Shown one piece after another: positions 56,865-64,000 of a stretch of 64,000 nucleotides of DNA. The position numbers and the translations under genes were made by a program. Positions within the stretch are counted from its first letter, which is position 1. Each line of letters opens with the position of its first letter. The stretch is from Phlebotomus papatasi (taxonomy: Eukaryota; Arthropoda; Insecta; Diptera; Psychodidae): positions 59,396,001 to 59,460,000 of the forward strand of contig NC_077222.1 in the NCBI RefSeq assembly GCF_024763615.1, in the 5' to 3' direction. The notes beneath the pieces were generated by a model. It was given only the letters and a program-made list of their open reading frames with translations, did not search any database and was not told where the DNA came from.

Positions 56865-57309
56865 GCCGTAACAAATATAATTAAAAAAATCTGTAAACAA
56901 AATATTTTCGTGTCTATTTTTTTTATCTTTAGCTTCCTTTATATTTTAATTTATAAAAATCTGTAAATTTATGCATCAAATTTAATTGTTAAATCAAATT
57001 GAAATTCAATGTAATTAGATAATAAACATTTAGGACAAAATTTCTGATTAATAAATTTATTTTATTCTGTAGAAAATGTTAAATTTATCATAAATTACTG
57101 TAAACTATATATAGGATGTTAAGATCGTTCATAGCTTGATATTTTACTGACCGTTTTTACCAATCTACTACGTAATCTACTGCTACTCGAACTTCAGAAG
57201 TGTAAATGAATCCAATAGTTTCAAAGGGCCAGGTATGAATTAGTTAACATAACATTTCAAGAGTCGCACAGAAGACACAGAAAATTTCCCTTTGCCTCCA
57301 GCAAGCGCG

Positions 57310-57635
57310 GGAGCAATCGTGGGAGTAGCTATAACACTTTTAAGAAATCGAGATTTTAACTTTTAGGCTTTCTCGCGAGAGATTTATTTAGATTTAGGGC
57401 GAGGCTTCTCGGGCTTTTGACTTTTCGGGATTTTGACAGATTTGGGATTTTCGCTTTTCGAGATTTTGACCAATTCGGAATTTTGGCTTTCAGTATTTTG
57501 GTGTTCAGAATTTTGGCTTTTCGGGATTTTGGCCCATTTGGGATTTTCGCTTTTCGAGATATCGACTTATTCGGAATTTGGTTTTCAGTATTTTGAGGTT
57601 TGGAATTTTGGCTTTCGGGATTTTGACCGGGATCC
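57310..57635. repeat. Short-repeat array of the GGGATTTTGGC type (second copy)
   Basis: It starts with the core 'gcaatcgtgggagtagctat' and continues with about a dozen words like 'ttcgggattttggctttc', in one orientation. Same family as 8046-8245. Confidence 0.7.
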
Positions 57636-58360
57636 TTTTGAATATGGTTTATATTCCTTAAATGAGTCTTGAAAAAGAGTTCTTGAAGCCAGAATGAATA
57701 TTTAGACCTGGAGGGGAATTCTGTAACGCTCTGGAAATGCCATATGACAAATTTTGTTCAAATCTTAGGAGAGCTTTTTCGAAAATGTGATTCTGTAGCC
57801 GTGACATTTCCATTTAAGCTTACGTGGTATTGTCAGAAGTCACATATTTGAGAGGCAATATGACAATGAATTTTGTTAAATAAATCAACCAAGACGTACT
57901 GTATTTTCCAAAAATCATCAAGTAAAGGGATTTCATTAAAAATACAATGAATTGCATTTTCGAACTTATATGATATGACAAAAAAAGCTCGAATGGCATT
58001 GTCAGGTTTCGAACTCACGCGTGACAATGCCACGAAAATTACAGAATTCCCCTACTGGAATAGATAGTATTCAGTGATGAAGTACACTGTTATTGAGTGT
58101 CAAAATGAATTTCCATCATGAGTGAAAAGCTCGAACTCGAATCTTAAGCGCTTTTTATACAAGAGGTTTAGCCCAATTCCCGACGGTCTCAAAATCCTAA
58201 ATAGCAACCAATTTTATTGTTTTTTTTTTTGTCCTTAATAATCCAATCTTAATTCAAATTTTTCCAAAAAATCTTCATTGTTGAAAAATTAGAGCAGTTA
58301 AGTCATATGGCTAAGTCTCAGGTATGAAACCCGTATTAGAGCCCAAATAGACAGGCTGAT

Positions 58361-58526
58361 CTTCAAGAAAATTTAGTCTGTAAAATTTGGCAGTAAATAT
58401 TTATCCAAAACTGTCATACACTAAGGACATGATCATCGGCTCGAAGTCCATTGTGTAAATTTTCTTTATTTAATCCTGTAGTGTTAAATTTCACTGGCTA
58501 AATACTCTCGAAGATCAGCCTATGGG
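58361..58526. mobile_element. MITE with AGGCTGATCTTC ends (copy 2)
   Basis: Inverted ends 'aggctgatcttcaagaaaat' and 'actctcgaagatcagcct', with 'aaatttggcagtaaatattt' inside. Colinear with 7858-8030. Confidence 0.65.
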
Positions 58527-59051
58527 CCCTAGATTTGTCTTTTTGAGTATATCTTGAATTTTTACTTTTGGTGTCTAACAAATAATAACCATAAAAAGCG
58601 CTCCTCCACACAGAGGATATAATTTCAGCGTTTTTTATTGCTATCACTAAAATGGACATCAATTTGATAGGGAGTTATCAGTTAAAAAACTCATCAAGTG
58701 ATTCAGTATCAATATAAGTATAAAAAGCAGCACCGATTTTCTAATTGAGCATCCGTTCTTGTGTATGTATATATTCTTCAAAGGTTAAGGAAAATTTAAA
58801 TGCTCTTAAAATTTTACGATCTTATAAATTTAACTCAACAAGTGCATTTAATTGCAAATATGCTTTTATACTTAACCAGATAGTTTAATTCACTTTATTT
58901 ACTATTTATTTTCTTGAATTTGAGAAATAGCAGAGTTTTATGAGAATAACATCTGAGTGTTATAGTCTGTGTACTTCCATTAAAAACAAATTTGGACCGA
59001 AATGTTAGAACAAAATTTGTTTTTTTTTATAGGAAATATCTAAAAAAGGTA

Positions 59052-59245
59052 GGGAAACTGGGACGAAATTAAAAAGTAAATGATTTTTTGCCTTGCCTAA
59101 TATGTGAGATACATATTTGGATCAGACTGATAAATATTTTAATGAATAGGAGAGCGTGTTGATTACTCTGTATAAATAATATTTTGCTGAAAACAATAAC
59201 ACCCTACCGTCTAATTCTACACCTGACTAATTCTGCCCCAGTCCC
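59052..59245. mobile_element. TAGGGAAACTGGGACG element, TA duplication
   Basis: The left end GGGAAACTGGGACGAAATTA and the complement of the right end 'aattctgccccagtccc' are similar, with TA at 59050-59051 and 59246-59247. Probably a short relative of 43742-44345. Confidence 0.6.
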
Positions 59246-60694
59246 TATCTATTCCCCAGTAAAAACGTAATTAAAAATTTCAATTTTGTTATTTGGGATT
59301 TGGTTCAAAATGCATTAATGAATATGCAATATAGCTAAATGAGTCCAATCTTAAATTTAAATAAATTGCATTTGATACAATGCACAAGGAGACTTATGCA
59401 AAAATCTTTAGTTGATCCCAGAAAAGTTTTCACATTTTCTCCATATTTAAATTTTGAGATAATTCTATTTAAATACTCCTGTTTGTTTGAAAGAGATAGT
59501 AGAGATAGATGTGACACATAATGTTATATTGTTTGATGGAGCAAAAGAAGAAATTTTCATTCAAAAAGACATGTTATAGAGAAAGTTGACCATCAAAATG
59601 CTTATAAAGTTATTTATATAGCAATTACACAGAGATAGAGTAAAGAGCAGTTTTGTATATATTGTGACTATTTTTTTAAGAAAGAAATTTATACGTTAGG
59701 ACTAATGTGAAATTTAGAAATATTCTCCTACGATATTTTGAATTGTAATATGTATTATAATGTTTTAATGTTTTTTTTCTGTGTTTCTTTTTCTTTAATG
59801 AGTAATAGATTTTTTTTCTTGAAATTAATGCAATGTTTTGTTCTTTTGGTGTACAAATCTTTGTAGAGGATTTTTATGTTTTTTAGTGCATTCATACGAT
59901 TCATATAGTAAATTAATTTTGGAATTTGTACAAATTAATTTTGCAGAAATAGTTGTGACACAATTACAGCAATTAATAGCATAGTTTTGGCTAAAAGGAA
60001 AATAAATAACGTTTGCAGTTCAACAGGTTATTACTGCACAAGAAGAACTACAATTTTTATGTTAATTTTTCAACTTCACACCTTAGTCCCATCAATCCAT
60101 TTCAAGACACCTTTTCTTGCATACTTTGCAGCATATAATGTGAATTTGTGTAAACATAGACTTACATTCTAGCTGGTATACTTGAGAAAGTAAGAAGTGG
60201 AAAGATGGATAGAGAGATAGCACCCAAGTAAAATTGTTATAAAAGTTAACACAGGATACAGAGTGCATATAAGAATAGAAGATGTTGTACATGTTATAGC
60301 GGTGTTTCACAATCTAAGACAAATGTTTAAATAATATACAGCACAGCACACATTTAAATGTCTTCTTTTTTTTCTTTTTCTTCAAAAGTTTTATACATTG
60401 AGGAAAATAGACAATTGTAGAAAGTGTACTTTTAACATTCTTTTAGACGTTAAGCCTTTTTTTCTGTCGCTTGCCATTTACTATTCAGTGTTCTTCAAAT
60501 ATTTTCTAAATTCTCTTAACATGAATAGGTGATACACGAATTACAGATAATATACATGAGAGAATTCTATCCAATAAAACACACAACAAAATTTTAAACG
60601 GTGATATAAATATAGAGTATACTGAAGTTGATTGTCTAATTTCTTATTTCTTTTTTTTAATGTTTTTTTTTCTGCAATAAACAGATAATCTAAC

Positions 60695-60892
60695 CTGTGA
60701 CTGTGTCTGATGTGCTGCAGGGGCACTTCGTCGGCGCCCCGTCTCTTGATATTCACTATCATCACTTACATAAGTTGTATCCCCTGGTCCATCTTTAGTG
60801 ATTTCAATGGCAGGTATTCCACCACCACTACCACCACGAACTTGCTGACTACCCTGCTGTTTGTGCAATTTTATAGCATTTTCATTCCTCAT
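60695..60892 (-). CDS. Rbp: RIM-binding protein, exon upstream of the SH3-II exon
   Basis: The exon encodes GSQQVRGGSGGGIPAIEITK, DGPGDTTYVSDDSEYQETGR and RRSAPAAHQTQSQ, a disordered acidic/Ser-rich linker of the kind found between the fibronectin III repeats and SH3-II of RIM-binding proteins. The donor CACAG|GTTAGA is in phase 0, matching the exon at 54265. The 5' limit is uncertain: an ATG opens the frame at 60892, but an acceptor such as ACAAACAG just downstream could be the real start. SH3-I and fibronectin exons must lie beyond the right edge. Confidence 0.75.
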
Positions 60893-61714
60893 AATCTTTC
60901 TTTTTCTCTTATGATTTATAATTTAACATCAAACAAATTTCTAAATTATTCTTTTTCTTATCATTTTTGAATTCATTCTCACAACAACAAAAAAAAAAAC
61001 AAATTTGTAACAGGTGAGTGTGTGTTCTTGCCTTTAACTATATATTTTTTCTGTATTATTTTCTTCCGCAAATGCTCTTCTATATATATCTTTATTTGCT
61101 AAAAAGCAACATAACTTCTTCACCTTTTCATCCCTGATCAACACATAAAGTACATTTTATTTTTATAATATCTCGCGGTTCATCTTCCCTCCCTCTACAC
61201 TAAATAAACTCAATTGTTTAGTGTCTAAGAGGATGGTATATACTAAAGAGAAAAAAATTCAAAATACAAAAGAATAAATCAAAATGCATAATATTTGTTA
61301 TAAAAACAAAGCGTGAAAAAAAGATATTTCAAAAATTATTGTAAATCTTCAGCAAGCATGAAATTGAAAGAAACTCTGTTGCTTTTTACCAAAGAAAGAT
61401 TTTTAAACTTTCTATTAATACTATAAATGTTGAATAACTAGGAATAACATGAGCTAATATTATTATTGAGTAAAATTGACTAAAGTGTGAGCGAAGAAAT
61501 GTTAAAGTAAAAAAAAAAACTCTTAAATATTATTCATGCAGAAGTGTATTTAAAAATGTCTTTTGTTTAGTTGTACTTGATCTTTCGTACAGTGAGAAGC
61601 AAATTTAATTTGAAAATATGCTATTTTATTTATATTAATCTATAATATTTTAGAGACACCATGACACAAAAAGTTCTTCAAAATCTTGAAAAATTTTCTA
61701 CAAAAATTATCCTA

Positions 61715-62233
61715 CACAGAAAAAAAATATTTTGTAAAATTGTTCGTAAATGTTTGTGAATTCCTATATGGTGGACTTCCGAAATGCTCGTGAATCGTAT
61801 AACCCACAAACAAGTTCGTAAAAGTTTGTACTTTTTTCACAAACATTGTTCGTAACATGATCATTTAACGAACATTTTTTCTACTTTTACAAACATATGT
61901 TCGTAAATGTTCGTAAACACACCAAAAATGTTCGTAAAATTTTGTCATTTGCTCGTATTTGTTCGTAAATTTTTGCCAGACAAACAAACATTTACGAACA
62001 AATACAAAAAGATGACAACATTTTTTTTGTGTGTTTACGAACATTTACGAACAAATGTTTGTAAAAGTACAAAAACTGTTCGTCAAATGATCATTTTACG
62101 AACAATGTTTGTGAAAAAAGTACAAAATTTTACGAACTTGTTTGTGCGTTATATGATTCACGAGCATTTCGCAAGTCCTCCATAGGATTTCACAAACATT
62201 TACGAACAATTTGACAAAATATTTTTTTTTTGT
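61715..62233. mobile_element. TTCGTAAA hairpin element (copy C)
   Basis: Ends CACAGAAAAAAAATATTTTG and 'aaaatattttttttttg', with TA at the left flank and a TA overlapping the right end. The arms carry the same words as copies A and B ('ggacttccgaaatgctcgtg', 'gtaaaagtttgtactttttt'). Confidence 0.75.
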
Positions 62234-63289
62234 ATAGTAATAATTGCTTGTAAAATATTATAAGGCCAAAGCACCCCTTTTTGATAGACTTTTTCTCCTA
62301 TTCCGTCACTATAATCCATTTATTTTTCTTAGCTGTTTATATAAACTGAGTACAAATTTTTTGTATCATGAAGATTAAGCAGTCATGCCTTTGTTTGGTA
62401 AACTGTGTTTAAGGTTTCCAAATGATTAGAATAACATATTCTTATTATTTTGAATCGTCGTGAAGAGAAGGATTTTCCTTAAGGATTCTAAAGTCTTTGA
62501 TTGATTTGATTGATTTTATTACTCTTGAAAAATATTCAGATTCAGGACAATTTCAAGGTATTCTAAAATTTGTAGTTCTGTACTGAAATATATTCAAAAA
62601 CTCAGATAAGCTTATAATACCTAGGGATCTTTCCAAGCAAATTTGAAGTGTTTGTAAATCGAAATCTAAACAAATACGATTCTGAGTTGAATTTTGGAAT
62701 CAAAGAATCACAACTAAAAAATAGAATTATTCGACAAAATGATCGCGGCCCAATTTTTAAAATATTTTAAAATAATTCTTATATATAATATTTTTGGTAT
62801 GTATTAAAAGTACTATAGGCAAATATTTAGTCTGCATATAATAATGCCTTGAAATGATCTTAATTAACGATTTTACAAAGTCAAAGAATTAAAGTACTCC
62901 AGAAAGTATATTTCTCAACCGATTTGGGCAAGTTTGACTTTGTGATAAAGAGGTCTTAATATTTCAGACACTTCTGAACTAAAGTTCAACCTGTTATTGT
63001 CCGGTTAATAATCGATGAGGTGCAATTTTGAGAAGATATGAATCGGTTTAAAAAAAGTCGTATGGTGGTAAAAACGAACGAAAAATAACGAAATATAAAG
63101 GAAGTTTCAGGAATATTTTTCAAACTTTTGTTAATGCTTTTAAGCAAATAATGTGAAACTAATTTTGGCGTATAACATTAAAGTCATGATATCCAGAAAG
63201 ACTCCGCCAATGGGAAACTTTGTCGTGTATTATTTTTTTACAGCACGAACTTCACAGAAAGAGCTGAAATCCCTTGATTTTGAGTTGTA

Positions 63290-63495
63290 CCGTAGATGTG
63301 GGTGCCTTTGACCCCCTACGGTTCGCAAACTTTTCTGAAATTCTAATATTTAAGAATGGTCCTCACCGATCAGATATGTTAGATCGGATCGGTAAAGACC
63401 ATCATCTTTAAGAGGTAGTATTAAAAAAAAACTTACGAGCGGGAGGAGGCCAAAGTAACCCAAGGAGGACAAAATCACCCGCATCTAATCTACGG
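63290..63495. mobile_element. TACCGTAGATGYGGGTG MITE, TA duplication
   Basis: The left end CCGTAGATGTGGGTGCCTTT and, as complement, CCGTAGATTAGATGCGGGTG lie between TA at 63288-63289 and 63496-63497. About 206 bp, with an inner inverted pair around 'gatcagatatgttagatcgg'. Confidence 0.7.
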
Positions 63496-63769
63496 TATAC
63501 TTCAACTTTTTACCATCTAAAAGGTCATATTTTGGTAGGACTTTGGAAATCTGGAGTTTCGAGTTCTTTGATATGACGCTGTTTGTTCATCCGGTCGTTA
63601 CCACGCCTAGAACCCAAACGGTTAGAGATAAACACTTGAGACCCTTGGGGAATCCGCACATAAGTCGATCCTGGAACCATTACCATGTCCCTAATTTTCC
63701 CCCCATCCTTCCCTTCCTCTTGTCAACCTTGTTTTTTTATGTTTATGCAGACGGACATTTCGGATTTTC

Positions 63770-64000
63770 AAGGTAAAAGGTCTAAAAGGCTCTAAAGAAC
63801 GTATTTCTCAACCAAATGATATCATGTTTGAACTCGTTGCAAAGGCTTTTGAATTCCCAACAAACTTGAGCCAATTCAATCAGTTTTGAATCAGTAATGA
63901 ACCGGTTAACTAATTATTATTTTAAATTCAATTAGATTAGTCCTAAGGTATTTTAATTAATGATTTGAGTGATTTATAAATTGGTTTAAATCGGTTATGA
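63770..64000. repeat. Dispersed repeat also present at the left edge
   Basis: 'gaacgtatttctcaacc', 'tgaactcgttgcaaaggctt' and 'aatgaaccggttaa' parallel 'gagcgtatttctcaac', 'tgagctcattgaaaaggtct' and 'gaaccgttcgtaaatcg' at about 400-520, in the same orientation and order. Confidence 0.55.

Larger units (their letters stand above)
54266..60694 (-). other. Rbp intron upstream of the SH3-II exon
   Basis: A 6.4-kb intron with a nest of piggyBac-like MITE, hairpin element and SINE (about 54631-55774), a MITE at 56471-56864, a short-repeat array at about 57310-57635, a MITE at 58361-58526 and a TA-type element at 59052-59245. Bases about 59.3-60.6 kb show nothing recognisable. Confidence 0.65.
60893..64000. 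other. Rbp upstream intron (partial), mobile DNA
   Basis: AT-rich sequence without a supportable exon. It holds a hairpin element (61715-62233), a TA-type MITE (63290-63495) and the repeat shared with the left edge (63770-64000). Confidence 0.6.

Overview
The window is a piece of AT-rich insect nuclear DNA. The evidence is spliceosomal GT-AG introns (58 bp to about 9.5 kb), recognisable metazoan genes and very dense short inverted-repeat transposons. A dipteran, possibly a nematoceran such as a sand fly or mosquito relative, fits best. That rests on protein similarity and on my recollection that Atx2 and Rbp are also close neighbours in Drosophila; the species is not proven.

Three genes are present. 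(1) Ataxin-2 (Atx2), minus strand, about 19.76 kb down to 1.28 kb. Six coding exons could be joined with every splice phase consistent, giving about 501 residues (start codon, Lsm domain, LsmAD domain, disordered P/Q-rich part). The 3' part lies beyond the left edge. (2) A two-exon plus-strand gene, 20486-21545, encoding a 333-residue single-pass membrane protein of unknown function. It is divergent from Atx2 across a gap of about 0.7 kb. (3) The 3' half of RIM-binding protein (Rbp), minus strand, from at least 60.89 kb to its stop at 36440. Six exons encode a linker, SH3-II, SH3-III and a Met/Gly/Gln-rich C-terminus; a 68-bp exon is predicted at 46581-46648. The Rbp 5' end lies beyond the right edge.

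Layout: 1-19.76 kb Atx2 exons and introns; 19.76-20.49 kb divergent promoter; 20.49-21.55 kb membrane-protein gene; 21.55-36.44 kb intergenic, repeat-rich; 36.44-64.0 kb Rbp with very large introns.

Most of the rest is mobile DNA. I could delimit many families from their terminal inverted repeats and target duplications: several MITE families with 3-bp TTA/TAA duplications and similar TG-C-rich ends (PIF/Harbinger-like), several with TA duplications and TAGGG or CAC ends, a TTAA/CCC piggyBac-like MITE, CACAG-ended hairpin elements full of TTCGTAAA words, tRNA-derived SINEs, a decayed element carrying a MADF-domain gene, foldback elements and long palindromes. Many are nested, so relative insertion ages can be read directly. 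The most notable points are the shared end motif of the TWA families, a near-perfect inverted dimer of one MITE sharing a single TTA, and a 2.46-kb element with two nearly identical 0.63-kb inverted arms.
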